Source: Streptosporangiaceae bacterium
Lineage (GTDB): Bacteria; Actinomycetota; Actinomycetes; Streptosporangiales; Streptosporangiaceae
Assembly (NCBI GenBank): GCA_025964695.1
Contig: JAOPYK010000297.1
Location: 1-43,313, forward strand
Direction: 5' to 3'
DNA: 43,313 nt
Made by a program: the position numbers and the translations under genes. Shown here piece by piece: positions 7,601 through 15,971 of this stretch. A model generated the notes under the pieces. It was not told where the DNA came from and did no database searches. It saw nothing but the letters and a program-made list of their open reading frames with translations. How positions within the stretch are numbered: the first letter of the stretch is position 1; each line of letters starts with the position of its first letter.

Positions 7601-7651
7601 GGAACCGGAGGAACGCGTGGTCCGGCTCAGCCCCCGTGGGGGCGGCCCCAC

Positions 7652-7987
7652 ATGATGGTGCTGCGCTCCCTGGTGCTGTTCGCGCTGGCCGCGGTGGCCG
7701 AGATCGGCGGGGCCTGGCTGGTGTGGCAGTCCGTCCGCGAGCACCGGAGCTGGTGGCTGGCGGGCGCTGGGATCATCGCCCTTGGGCTGTACGGGTTCGT
7801 CGCGACCCTGCAGGACGACCCGAACTTCGGCCGGATCCTGGCCGCGTACGGCGGGGTGTTCGTCGTGGGCTCACTGGCCTGGGGCATGGTCGCGGACGGC
7901 TTCCGGCCCGATCGCTACGACCTGATCGGCGCCGCGATCTGCCTGGCCGGGGTCCTGGTCATCATGTTCGCGCCGCGGGGCGCATGA
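7652..7987 (+). CDS. YnfA/UPF0060 family membrane protein
   Basis: The product has 111 residues with four hydrophobic spans: [20 protein letters not shown], the [20 protein letters not shown] region, the [17 protein letters not shown] region, and [16 protein letters not shown]. Length, topology and the [12 protein letters not shown] and LYGFVATLQ motifs fit the UPF0060 (YnfA) family, distant relatives of small multidrug exporters. ATG 7652 or 7655 is the start. The frame is open much further upstream, but that part encodes the reductase remnant and the leader. The gene ends 3 bp before the stop of the convergent murA gene, so no separate terminator fits between them. Confidence 0.88.
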   Translation: MMVLRSLVLFALAAVAEIGGAWLVWQSVREHRSWWLAGAGIIALGLYGFVATLQDDPNFGRILAAYGGVFVVGSLAWGMVADGFRPDRYDLIGAAICLAGVLVIMFAPRGA

Positions 7988-7990
7988 CCG

Positions 7991-9292
7991 TCAGCGGCGG
8001 CGCAGGTGCAGCCCGATGCCGGCGAACTGCTCGAACGGCCGGTGGTAGCCGCGCTCGATGTGGTGCACGCCACGCAGTGTCGAGGTGCCCTCGGAGACCG
8101 CGGCGGCCAGGATGGCGGAGAACCCCGCCCGGATGTCCGGCATCGTGACATCGCCGCCACGCAGCTTGCTGACGCCTCGTACCACCGCGGAGTGCACGGC
8201 GTTCGTGTCGTGGAACTGGCAGGCGGGCCCGCCGAGGCAGGCGTCGAACACCTCGATCTCGGCGCCCATCCCCTTCAGCGCCGGCACATAGACCAGGCGA
8301 TTCTCGAAGACGGTCTCGTGCAGCACCGACATGCCGTCGGCCTGCGTGAACAGCACCACGAGCGGGGTCTGCCAGTCGGTGGCGTACCCCGGATGGGTGT
8401 CGGTCTGAACGGCGGCGGGCCGCAGCCCGTCGGGACGGGACGCCATGATCCAGTCGTCGGTGATCTCGAACCGGGCGCCCATCCTGGCCAGCGTGGTGAC
8501 CGCGGTGACGAGCCGGTCCTGCGGGCAGCCGTGGACCCGGACCTCACCGCCGGTGACCAGGCCCGCGACCAGGTACGAGAAAGCCTCGAGGCGGTCTCCC
8601 GCCAGCCGGATCTCGGCTCCGCCCAGTTTCGGGACACCCTCGACGACGATCCGCCGGTCCGGGCTGAAGGCGATACGGGCGCCCATCCGCTGGAGGTAGA
8701 GCGCGAGCTCAATGATCTCGGGTTCGGTGGCCGCGTTCCGGATCACCGTCTTGCCCTCGGCCAGCACGGCGGTGAGCAGCACGGTCTCCGTGGCGCCGAC
8801 GCTGGGATACGGCAGGTCGATGCGGGTTCCGATGAGCCGGGCGGCGCGGGCGTGGATGCCGTCCTCGGCGATCTCGACCTCGGCACCGAACGCCCGGAGG
8901 GCCTCGACGTGGAAGTTGACCGGACGGCGGCCGATGGGGTCGCCGCCGACCAGCGGCACGAACGCCTCGCCCGCCAGATGCAGCAGGGGGCCCAGCATGA
9001 GGATGGGGATGCGGTTCAGCCCGGTGAACGCCTTGGGCACCTGCGGGTCCACGACAGGGCCGGGCACGATGGTGATCTCACCGTCCGTACGCTCGACCTT
9101 CATCCCGAGGTGCTCGAGCATGGCCGCGGTGATGGCGACCTCACCGACGTCGGGGGCGTTGCGGATCGTGCTCGGGCCACGGCCGAGCATCGCGGCCACC
9201 ATGTGCTTGCTGACGGCGTTCTTCGAGCCGCGCACGGTGACGTCGCCCCTCAGCGGGCCGGACGGTTCGATCTCCCACACCTGATCTGCCAC
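7991..9292 (-). CDS. murA: UDP-N-acetylglucosamine 1-carboxyvinyltransferase (MurA), Asp-type
   Basis: This 433-residue cytoplasmic enzyme adds enolpyruvate to UDP-GlcNAc, the first committed step of peptidoglycan synthesis. The N-terminal GSKNAVSKHM contains the Lys/Asn pair (K24, N25), and THPGYATDWQTPL contains the catalytic Asp. At the active-site loop, where most MurA proteins have GGC-x-IG-x-RP, this one reads GGDPIGRRP: the Cys alkylated by fosfomycin is Asp (D118). The same natural change in Mycobacterium tuberculosis MurA makes that enzyme fosfomycin-insensitive. It is full length, with ATG 9292. Many actinomycetes have two MurA paralogues, so whether this is the main one is unknown. 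Confidence 0.92.
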   Translation of the reverse strand: MADQVWEIEPSGPLRGDVTVRGSKNAVSKHMVAAMLGRGPSTIRNAPDVGEVAITAAMLEHLGMKVERTDGEITIVPGPVVDPQVPKAFTGLNRIPILMLGPLLHLAGEAFVPLVGGDPIGRRPVNFHVEALRAFGAEVEIAEDGIHARAARLIGTRIDLPYPSVGATETVLLTAVLAEGKTVIRNAATEPEIIELALYLQRMGARIAFSPDRRIVVEGVPKLGGAEIRLAGDRLEAFSYLVAGLVTGGEVRVHGCPQDRLVTAVTTLARMGARFEITDDWIMASRPDGLRPAAVQTDTHPGYATDWQTPLVVLFTQADGMSVLHETVFENRLVYVPALKGMGAEIEVFDACLGGPACQFHDTNAVHSAVVRGVSKLRGGDVTMPDIRAGFSAILAAAVSEGTSTLRGVHHIERGYHRPFEQFAGIGLHLRRR

Positions 9293-9421
9293 CTAGGCAG
9301 ACTACGGGCGGCTCGCCGGATCACCAACCACCTTGCACCTGATCAGGCCGCGCTGCCCCCACCGAGGGCCCGCGTCTTCCGCGGGCCATGACGGCGCATC
9401 GGCCGTCGTCCCCGAAAACGA

Positions 9422-12400
9422 TCAGGCAGGGGGTCCGGGCGGGATGGCGGCGGGGCGGGTCTCCAGGGCGTCCAGCACCAGGCGCACGGCGGTGTCCAGC
9501 TGCCGGTCGTCCCCCTCGGCCCAGTCGCCCGGGGCGGGCACGACCTCCACGTCGGGGTCGACACCGTGGTTCTCCAGCCCCCAGCCGCGGTCGTCGAACC
9601 AGGTCGCGTAGCGGGGCACGGTGATGGAGGTGCCGTCGGCCAGCCCGTGCCAGCCGTCGATCCCGATGACCCCGCCCCAGGTACGGGTACCGACCACCTG
9701 GCCGAGGCCCAGCGACTGGATGGCGGCGGCGATGATGTCGCCGTCCGACCCCGCGTGCTCGTCGACCACCGCGACGACCGGGCCGCGCGGCGCGTCGACC
9801 GGATAGGTCTGCGGACGCCTGCCACGCGGCACGTCCCAGCCGATGACCCGCCGGGCCAGCTTCTCCACCACCAGCTGGGAGACATGGCCGCCGCCGTTGG
9901 CGCGCAGGTCGATGACCAGTCCCTCGCTCAGCATCTCGACTCGCAGATCCCGGTGGAACTGAGCCCAGCCGGCTCCCATCATGTCCGGGATGTGCAGGTA
10001 ACCGAGCCGGCCGCCGCTCAAGTCCCGTATGTGCGCGCGCCGGCCGGCCACCCAGTCCTGGTAGCGCAGCCGCTTGTCGTCGTGCAGCGGGACCACGGCC
10101 ACCCGGCGCGGATCGCCGCCGCCTGCCGGCCCGATGGTGAGTTCCACCGGCTTGCCCGCGGTGCCGAGCAGCAGCGGTCCCGGTCCGGTGGCGGGGTCGA
10201 CGGGCCGGCCGTCGACGGCCAGGACGGTGTCACCGGCCCGCACCGCCACACCGGGTGCGGCGAGCGGGGATCGGGCCCGCGGGTCGGAGGTCTCGCCCGG
10301 CAGCACGCGGGTGATCCGCCACCGTCCCTCGTCGTCGGGCGCGAGGTCGGCGCCGAGCAGGCCGACCGGGTCGCCGTCGTGCGGATAGTGCACCCGGGAC
10401 ACGTAGGCGTGCGAAGTGCCCAGTTCCCCGACGACCTCCCAGAGCAGATCGGCGAAATCGTCGGGGCCCGCGATCCGCTCCAGGATGGGCCGGTAACGAT
10501 CGAGGACACCGTCCCAGTCCACTCCCGACATGCCGGGTGTCCAGAAGTCACGGCGCATGATCCGGCCGGCCTCGTCGTAGGCGTGCCGCCACCACGCGAC
10601 CGGATCGGCCGTCAGCCGCGCCCTGGACAGATCGACGGTGAACGTGTCGTCGTCCTCGTCGTCGGACGACGAGGACCGGTGCGAGAACGGGACCACCCGC
10701 AGGCGGCCGCGGTCCCGTGCCAGGATCCGGGTGCCGTCCCCGCTCACCTCGAATCGGGTGAGCGCGGCGACGATCTCGTCGGAGGAGCGCGTGCCGAGGT
10801 CGAAGCGGTGCAGCGACGGCCGGGGCCGGTCCCCGTCGAGCTCGGCGCCGCTCTCCCCGAGGGCACCGGAAAGCGGGACCTTCAGCCATGCCACCCCGCC
10901 CTTGACCGCCCGCATCGAGGAGTACCGGGACTCCTCCACCGGGAAGGGGACCACCCGGTCGGCCAGTCCCTCGAGGTCGATGACGATCCTCGCCGGGGAC
11001 TCCGCCGCGCCGTCCTGCTGCTCCTTCTTGCGGTCGTCGTCGCCGACCGGCCGGCCGTCCGCGAAGGGCGCGAACGGCGAGGGGGTCTCTGCGGCCAGCG
11101 GCACCAGATAGGGCCGGCAGCCGAACGGGAACGACAGGTCGAAGAAGTGGGCGTCGTAGACCGGGTCGAAACCCCGCCAGGACAGGAACGCCAGGTGCTT
11201 GCCGTCGAGGGTGAACACCGGATCGGTGTCGATGAACCGGGTGGAGGTGACATCGGTGACGGACCGGTCGGCCAGCCGCGCGAGCCGGATCCGCCGCAGC
11301 GGGTCCGGGCCGGGCTGCGACCAGGCCAGCCACGCCGAGTCCGGCGAGAACACCAGATCCCCCACCGGCCCGTCCTCGGAGGCGGCCAGCTCGTGGACCT
11401 GCGCCGATGCGAGGTCGACGAGCAGCAACCGGCCGTCGTGCGCCGCGGCGGCGACCGCCGAGCCGTCGGGCGCGGCGGCGAGGTCGTCGAGCGAGCCGAT
11501 CTCTCCGGAGGCCAGCCGCCGTGGCCGCGCCCCGGGTTCCAGTCCGGTCGCCGGGGCGACCTCGAGCGCGTCCGCTCCATCGGCGTCGGTCACCCAGACG
11601 ACCTGTCCGCTCTTGCCGAGCACCCGTGGCAGCCGGGCGCGCGCCCCGTTGCCGGCGGTGAGCGTACGGGCCGGTCCGTCGCGGTGGGTGAGCCAGTGCA
11701 CGGTGCCCCGGACCTCGACAGCGCTGGCCCGCCCGTCGTGGTCGCACGACAGGTCCCCCAGGTGGTCGCGGCCCGTCATCAGCCGGGGCCGCCGGGCGGG
11801 CCGGGCACCGCCGAGTTCGATCTCCAGGGGGCGGGGTTCACCGTCGAGGTCGTCCAGGAGCCACAACTGTCCGGCCGCCTGGTAGACCACACTCCGCCCG
11901 TCGGTGCTCGCCTGCCGGGCGTAGAAGGCACGCCCGTCCCACTCGTCCGGCGGGGCGGCAGGGGTCTCATGGCCGGTGTGGCGGCGCAGATCGGTGCCGT
12001 CCGGGCGGCACGAGTAGAGGTTGGCGATCCCCTCGTGGTCGGAGAGCACCGCGATCCGGTCTCCCACGATCAGGAGGCTGTCGAGATGGCCGTCGAGCCC
12101 GGCCAGGATCTGGACGGCCTGCCCTGGCTCCCCGGCCGGGCCGGTCCAGCAGCGTCCGGTGCCGCCGCCGCGGTAGCGCTTCCACCGGGCCGGCTCCATG
12201 GCACCGGCCGTCAGCAGCGCCGCCCGTTCCCCGCTGAGAGTGATGTCGTCGACGGGTCCGTACGGCAGCCGTACCGGTGGCCCTCCCCCGGCCGGGACCG
12301 TGTAGGCCCAGGTGTGGTGGTGGAACGGCTGCTGCTGTGATGAGATCGCCAGCACGTCACCGCCGGGCGTCCAGCCGCAGACCCGCGACCTGGCGCTGCC

Positions 12401-12652
12401 CCAGTGGGTGAGCCGGGTGGCCGCGCCTCCCGCGCCGGGGGCGAGGTAGATCTCGGGGTCGCCGTCCCGCAGGCTGGTCCAGGCCACCCACCGCCCGTCC
12501 GGGGAGAACCTCGGATGGGTGACCGGCACGTGATCGGCCGACAGCCGCCGCGCCCGGCGGTCCTCGACGGACGCCACCCACACATCGTCTTCGGCCACAA
12601 ATGTAAGCAGATCACCACGGACATGGGGATACCGCAAATAGTCGCCCGTCAC
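9422..12652 (-). CDS. Tricorn protease homologue (S41-family peptidase)
   Basis: At 1076 residues this has the length of archaeal tricorn (about 1070). Residues 1-300 form WD/beta-propeller-like repeats (for example HPRFSPDGRWVAWTSLRDGD), followed by a second propeller (about 320-660), a C1 helical domain, a PDZ domain (VAVRAGDTVLAVDGRPVDP) and the C2 catalytic domain. The catalytic His lies in GTSHAYVS, the nucleophile Ser in AGSDGD (about S969) and Glu in GLENHGVD (about E1027), so it looks active. The family degrades peptides released by larger proteases in the cytoplasm. An acidic SSSSDDEDDD stretch lies between the second propeller and the catalytic half. GTG 12652 is the start. Confidence 0.93.
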   Translation of the reverse strand: MTGDYLRYPHVRGDLLTFVAEDDVWVASVEDRRARRLSADHVPVTHPRFSPDGRWVAWTSLRDGDPEIYLAPGAGGAATRLTHWGSARSRVCGWTPGGDVLAISSQQQPFHHHTWAYTVPAGGGPPVRLPYGPVDDITLSGERAALLTAGAMEPARWKRYRGGGTGRCWTGPAGEPGQAVQILAGLDGHLDSLLIVGDRIAVLSDHEGIANLYSCRPDGTDLRRHTGHETPAAPPDEWDGRAFYARQASTDGRSVVYQAAGQLWLLDDLDGEPRPLEIELGGARPARRPRLMTGRDHLGDLSCDHDGRASAVEVRGTVHWLTHRDGPARTLTAGNGARARLPRVLGKSGQVVWVTDADGADALEVAPATGLEPGARPRRLASGEIGSLDDLAAAPDGSAVAAAAHDGRLLLVDLASAQVHELAASEDGPVGDLVFSPDSAWLAWSQPGPDPLRRIRLARLADRSVTDVTSTRFIDTDPVFTLDGKHLAFLSWRGFDPVYDAHFFDLSFPFGCRPYLVPLAAETPSPFAPFADGRPVGDDDRKKEQQDGAAESPARIVIDLEGLADRVVPFPVEESRYSSMRAVKGGVAWLKVPLSGALGESGAELDGDRPRPSLHRFDLGTRSSDEIVAALTRFEVSGDGTRILARDRGRLRVVPFSHRSSSSDDEDDDTFTVDLSRARLTADPVAWWRHAYDEAGRIMRRDFWTPGMSGVDWDGVLDRYRPILERIAGPDDFADLLWEVVGELGTSHAYVSRVHYPHDGDPVGLLGADLAPDDEGRWRITRVLPGETSDPRARSPLAAPGVAVRAGDTVLAVDGRPVDPATGPGPLLLGTAGKPVELTIGPAGGGDPRRVAVVPLHDDKRLRYQDWVAGRRAHIRDLSGGRLGYLHIPDMMGAGWAQFHRDLRVEMLSEGLVIDLRANGGGHVSQLVVEKLARRVIGWDVPRGRRPQTYPVDAPRGPVVAVVDEHAGSDGDIIAAAIQSLGLGQVVGTRTWGGVIGIDGWHGLADGTSITVPRYATWFDDRGWGLENHGVDPDVEVVPAPGDWAEGDDRQLDTAVRLVLDALETRPAAIPPGPPA

Positions 12653-12745
12653 CGGCCCATACTAGGTCGATGTTCGCGGCCGCGCGTGTGCGGCCCACGC
12701 CCCGGTTCGGCGGCCCAGGCCATCGCCGCGCGACGGCCTGGGCGC

Positions 12746-13186
12746 TCACAGCTCGAACAGTTCCCACCAGGTCGGCACCCGCGGCTGCACCCGCAGCCGC
12801 AGCCCCGTCTGGGCGAGCGTGCGGTCACCTTTCCTGTTGTTGCACCGGCCACAGGCCAGCACGGTGTTCTCCCAGGTGGAAAGGCCGCCGCGAGACTGCG
12901 GGAGGATGTGGTCGATGGTGTGACCACGGCCGCCGCAATAGGCGCACAGCCCGCGCTCGCGCTGGTAGACGCCCCGCTTGCTCCAGCCCGGCCGGGTGCC
13001 GTGCCGCCACCGCATCGCGACGTAGCGGACCAGCCTGAGCACCCGCGGCACTGGGAAATGACCGATGGTCCGGCCCTCGACCGCCTCTTCGACGACGGCC
13101 ACGCCGCGCACGAGCATGCGAATCGCGTGCCGCAGGTCCACCTTCTGTAACGGCTCATACGACGCGTTGAGAACCAGCACGTTCAT
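12746..13186 (-). CDS. HNH endonuclease
   Basis: This 146-residue protein starts MNVLVLNASYEPLQ, typical of a widespread actinobacterial HNH family. The nuclease core has CAYCGG and CGRCNN as zinc-binding pairs, with the HNH residues in TIDHILPQSRGG, WENTVLAC and NNRKGDR. AGGGAGGTGGAC before ATG 13186 is a strong ribosome site. It is probably a housekeeping HNH protein of unknown substrate rather than a homing enzyme, but it sits 30 bp from a tRNA fragment. Confidence 0.92.
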   Translation of the reverse strand: MNVLVLNASYEPLQKVDLRHAIRMLVRGVAVVEEAVEGRTIGHFPVPRVLRLVRYVAMRWRHGTRPGWSKRGVYQRERGLCAYCGGRGHTIDHILPQSRGGLSTWENTVLACGRCNNRKGDRTLAQTGLRLRVQPRVPTWWELFEL

Positions 13187-13214
13187 CAGTCCACCTCCCT
13201 CTCACGTGGCAGCG

Positions 13215-13256
13215 CTCCCCCGCCAGGACTCGAACCTGGGACATCCGCATTAACAG
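13215..13256 (-). other. 3' half of a tRNA-Asn (candidate att-site remnant)
   Basis: Read on the minus strand, 13256 to 13215 gives the loop CTGTTAA (anticodon GTT), TGCGG as 3' anticodon stem, a 5-nt variable loop, a perfect T arm (CCAGG, TTCGAGT, CCTGG), the 3' acceptor strand CGGGGGA and discriminator G. No matching 5' acceptor strand, D arm or 5' anticodon stem (expected CCGCA) lies upstream. Similarity begins exactly at the anticodon loop, the usual crossover point for integrases that use tRNA genes. The remaining 300 bp to the TetR gene hold only a short imperfect repeat (GTGCCATC at about 13375 and 13390) and no convincing gene. Confidence 0.6.
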
Positions 13257-13559
13257 ACCGTTTCACGCCGTGGGCTAGCCGTTGGCGTAGATCGGTCTGG
13301 CGAGGTGTGCGCAGGTCAGCGCCCGGAAGCCGTGGGGACTCGTGGGGCGTGGTTGGGGGTGTTGCGGTACCGATGGTGCCATCGAAGTGCCATCTCGATC
13401 ATCTGGTTTTCCGTGCATTCAACCGGATGCGGTTGGCTGCTCAGCTACATGACCACAGCCCGGGACTACCGCCTCGGGCCGTGGCCCAGGCTGGTTAGGG
13501 GATCACTACGGAACTGGGAAAGCTTTACCGGGCGTTTTCTCCGGTTCACACAGCGCGAC

Positions 13560-13565
13560 TAAAAT
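13560..13565 (+). promoter_or_regulatory. -10 element of the TetR gene, implying a leaderless start
   Basis: TAAAAT at 13560-13565 overlaps the first possible ATG (13564) and lies 7 bp before the in-frame ATG at 13573, the expected distance from a -10 hexamer to a transcription start. No good -35 is visible at 17-18 bp. A dyad ACCGG-N9-CCGGT (13527-13545) covers the -35 region and could be an operator. Confidence 0.45.
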
Positions 13566-13572
13566 GGTGGAT

Positions 13573-14196
13573 ATGTGTGCAGGTAGTCGCGAATGTCGCA
13601 CCGACTCGGACACGGTGCGGGAGCGCATCATCGAGACGGCTACCCGGCTGTTCGCCTCTCTCGGCTATGACGGAACCCCGGCTCAGATGATCGCCGACGC
13701 GGCCGGGCTCGACGTCGCCACCGTCACCGATCTCGTAGGCAACAAATGCGACATCTACCTCGCGGTGATGGAACGGGCCTACCTGGCCCTGCGGGCGAGT
13801 TACGACTCGGCATTCGCCGAGTTCACACCCGACCGGGCGGGCGTCCACCTGCTGGCGGACCGCTATCTGGACTTCTGCGTGGACAACCCCGAGGCACCTG
13901 AGCTGTGGATACACCGATGGCTGTCGGACGCCGCCGACGTCACCGGGCTGGAGGCTCTTTACATCAAGCCATTGCTCGACCGGCTCAGCGACGCGCTTCG
14001 GAGCGTCGTCGGACCCAAGGTGGACCTCGAGCTTGCATGGTGGACCGTCATCTGGTGCGTCCGCGGATTCGTCGTAGGCGGTGTGCTCAACCCGAGCGGC
14101 CAGCCCGAGGGGCCGTGCAACACCGTGTTCCTCCGGCGGTTCCGTACGCACCTGCACAAGACCGTGGAGTGCGTGTTCAAAATGGACCGATGGTGA
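13573..14196 (+). CDS. TetR-family transcriptional regulator
   Basis: This regulator of about 207 residues has an N-terminal TetR helix-turn-helix: VRERIIETATRLFASLGYDG, then TPAQMIADAAGLDVATVTDL, then VGNKCDIYLAVM. The C-terminal ligand-binding part is helical and unassigned. The -10-like TAAAAT covers the upstream ATG 13564, so I place the start at ATG 13573. No divergent partner is adjacent, since the neighbouring HNH gene is 377 bp away behind the tRNA remnant. A dyad in its own promoter suggests autoregulation. Confidence 0.88.
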   Translation: MCAGSRECRTDSDTVRERIIETATRLFASLGYDGTPAQMIADAAGLDVATVTDLVGNKCDIYLAVMERAYLALRASYDSAFAEFTPDRAGVHLLADRYLDFCVDNPEAPELWIHRWLSDAADVTGLEALYIKPLLDRLSDALRSVVGPKVDLELAWWTVIWCVRGFVVGGVLNPSGQPEGPCNTVFLRRFRTHLHKTVECVFKMDRW

Positions 14197-14304
14197 CGGG
14201 GCTCTGTCCATTTCCGCCCGGCCGGAGCCGTACTGCTATGCGGCAGGCTGCTGCCGAGCGGTCACGAACGCGCGCAGAACCCGTACGGGGCGCCATCGCG
14301 GGGT

Positions 14305-14338
14305 CGCTACCGTACACGCCTTCCAGGAGGCGGTAGCG
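14305..14338. terminator. Hairpin between convergent genes
   Basis: CGCTACCG (14305-14312) and CGGTAGCG (14331-14338) form a perfect 8-bp stem. The 18-nt interior can form an alternative small stem (CGCCT with AGGCG). It lies between the TetR gene and the convergent acetyltransferase and could stop transcription from both sides. Confidence 0.45.
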
Positions 14339-14379
14339 CTCCTGACCCCATGCCGCGGGATGACCCGCAGCCGGGTCGC

Positions 14380-15366
14380 TCAGCCTGCCGCGGTCGGGAG
14401 ATCGGCGGGTCCCGCCAGGTACTCCCGGTACTCGCGTTGCCGGCGGAACCCGAGTTCCTCGTTGACCGCCAGCATGTGCCGGTTGTCGTCGGCGTTGTCG
14501 GTCTCGATCTCGGTGACCTCGGGACGCTCTGCCCGCAGCCATTCGAGCATCGCGGCCTTGACCCAGATGCCCAGCCGCCGTCCGCGGTGCTCGGGGACGA
14601 CGACCGTGTCGTACTGCGCGGCCCGGGCCGGCGCCGCCCCGGGCACGACGATCTCGGTGAAGCCCGCCACCCGGTCGCCGCACACCGCGGCGACCGTGTA
14701 GAGGTCGTCGCCGCGTTTGGCGACCATCTCGGCCATCTCCCGGACCCGGTCGGCGTCCCAGCGCATCTGCTCGACGGCGGGCAGTTCCGCCATCGCGACC
14801 TTGGCCTCGGCGAACCCGTCCGCGAAGGCATCGGGTACGGTGCCGGTCCACCGTACGAGCTCGTACCCGGGCGGCCCGGACCTGAGCACGCCCTCGAGCC
14901 GGTCCGACCGGACGTCCGCCATCCGCAGCACCAGTTCCCGCATGGTCAGCACACAGCGGAATCCGTGTGATTCCAGGAACGGGACGGCGGGGGCGCCCGT
15001 GAACACCTGGGAGATGACGGTGCCGCAGCCGCTCGTTCTCAGCGCGTCCGCCGCGACCGCGAGCAACCGGGAACCGATCCCCTGGCGCCGCCGCTCCGGG
15101 CGAACCTGGATGTCGATCTCGCCGGCCCGGCCGGCCTCGTTGGGCAGGCGCAGCCAGGCTACGCCGGCCATACCGGCCACGCCGTCCTCGACCGCGGCCC
15201 ACAGCAGATAACGGCAGCCGACGCCCCACCCGAGGAGCCGGGCGGACGTCTCCGCGGGGGTCTGCACCGGACCGTCGGGGTGGTCACATGCCTGGGCGGC
15301 GGCCACGACGCCGTGCCACTCCCGGATCTGGTCGTCCGACGGATCATCGACCGCGATGATGTCCAT
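14380..15366 (-). CDS. Two-domain GNAT N-acetyltransferase
   Basis: This 328-residue protein has two GNAT folds in tandem. The first (about residues 1-150) has the acetyl-CoA loop RPERRRQGIGSRLL. The second (about 165-325) has VPEHRGRRLGIWVKAAMLEW and the terminal NEELGFRRQREYREYL. The layout resembles mycothiol synthase (MshD)-like tandem GNATs, but the motifs fit a generic tandem-GNAT family of actinomycetes better. The substrate is unknown. ATG 15366 is the start. Its neighbours give no pathway clue. Confidence 0.88.
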   Translation of the reverse strand: MDIIAVDDPSDDQIREWHGVVAAAQACDHPDGPVQTPAETSARLLGWGVGCRYLLWAAVEDGVAGMAGVAWLRLPNEAGRAGEIDIQVRPERRRQGIGSRLLAVAADALRTSGCGTVISQVFTGAPAVPFLESHGFRCVLTMRELVLRMADVRSDRLEGVLRSGPPGYELVRWTGTVPDAFADGFAEAKVAMAELPAVEQMRWDADRVREMAEMVAKRGDDLYTVAAVCGDRVAGFTEIVVPGAAPARAAQYDTVVVPEHRGRRLGIWVKAAMLEWLRAERPEVTEIETDNADDNRHMLAVNEELGFRRQREYREYLAGPADLPTAAG

Positions 15367-15457
15367 CAGGCTGTTCTACCGGATCCCGGACCTCCGTAAG
15401 AGGTCCACGCGGGAAGAAGCCCTGTCCCATCGGGGGTTGCGGCGGGATCGAGGGCGC

Positions 15458-15907
15458 TCAGAGACTCCACCAGCAGTACAACCCGTGCCCCTTCTCCTCC
15501 GCCCGGCGGGCCAGCCCGGAGAGCTCGCTGAGCAGCTCGGTGAGCGCCTCCGGGTCGCCTTGGCCCCAGAACTCCTCGGTCTGCGACCACGGCACCGCCA
15601 CCTCGGCCAGCCGGTTCCGATCGGAGATCGCCAGCGCGGTCGCGAGCGTTCCCGTCAGCGTGACCACTCCGTGCTCGGCCTCCTCGTCACCGTGGTCGAT
15701 GGGCTCTCCCCACCGGTCGTCCTCGATGACCTCTTCGTAGGGCCGTCCGGTCAGCAACTCCTCCAGGGTGCCCATCTGCACCGAGGGGTCGATGCCCTTG
15801 GTCGCGACGGTGTCGAAGTCGCCCACGGACGGGCCGCCGGGCAGGTCGAAGGTGCCCGCGGCCGTTGCGTCGTCGGCCGCGGCGAAGTAGTCGTACAAGT
15901 TCCCCAT
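15458..15907 (-). CDS. Uncharacterised acidic cytoplasmic protein
   Basis: This 149-residue protein starts MGNLYDYFAAADD, has no signal peptide or membrane span, is strongly acidic (EEVIEDDRWGEPIDHGDEE), and ends in a helical region LTELLSELSGLARRAEEKG followed by LYCWWSL. Length and style resemble small cytoplasmic actinobacterial proteins of the DUF1877 type, but I cannot confirm the family. It is a single gene on the minus strand. Confidence 0.75.
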   Translation of the reverse strand: MGNLYDYFAAADDATAAGTFDLPGGPSVGDFDTVATKGIDPSVQMGTLEELLTGRPYEEVIEDDRWGEPIDHGDEEAEHGVVTLTGTLATALAISDRNRLAEVAVPWSQTEEFWGQGDPEALTELLSELSGLARRAEEKGHGLYCWWSL

Positions 15908-15971
15908 CCGCCCATGCTCGCAGATGCCCGTGCACCCCCGATGGGCTCACCCGGGCGTGCGCCGATGCGCG

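Noticed and set aside
7265-7987. A 240-residue frame joining the reductase relic and the YnfA-type protein.
   Set aside because: The two parts belong to unrelated families and the middle is hairpin-rich leader. The fusion is accidental.
9566-12340. A 924-codon open frame on the plus strand opposite the tricorn gene.
   Set aside because: It is the antisense shadow of a high-GC gene: no motif, Arg/Gly/Pro-biased, and the minus-strand frame has a complete catalytic set.
13305-13562. Short plus-strand frames between the tRNA fragment and the TetR gene.
   Set aside because: No ribosome site, no recognisable protein, and low-complexity composition. Treated as non-coding relic DNA.
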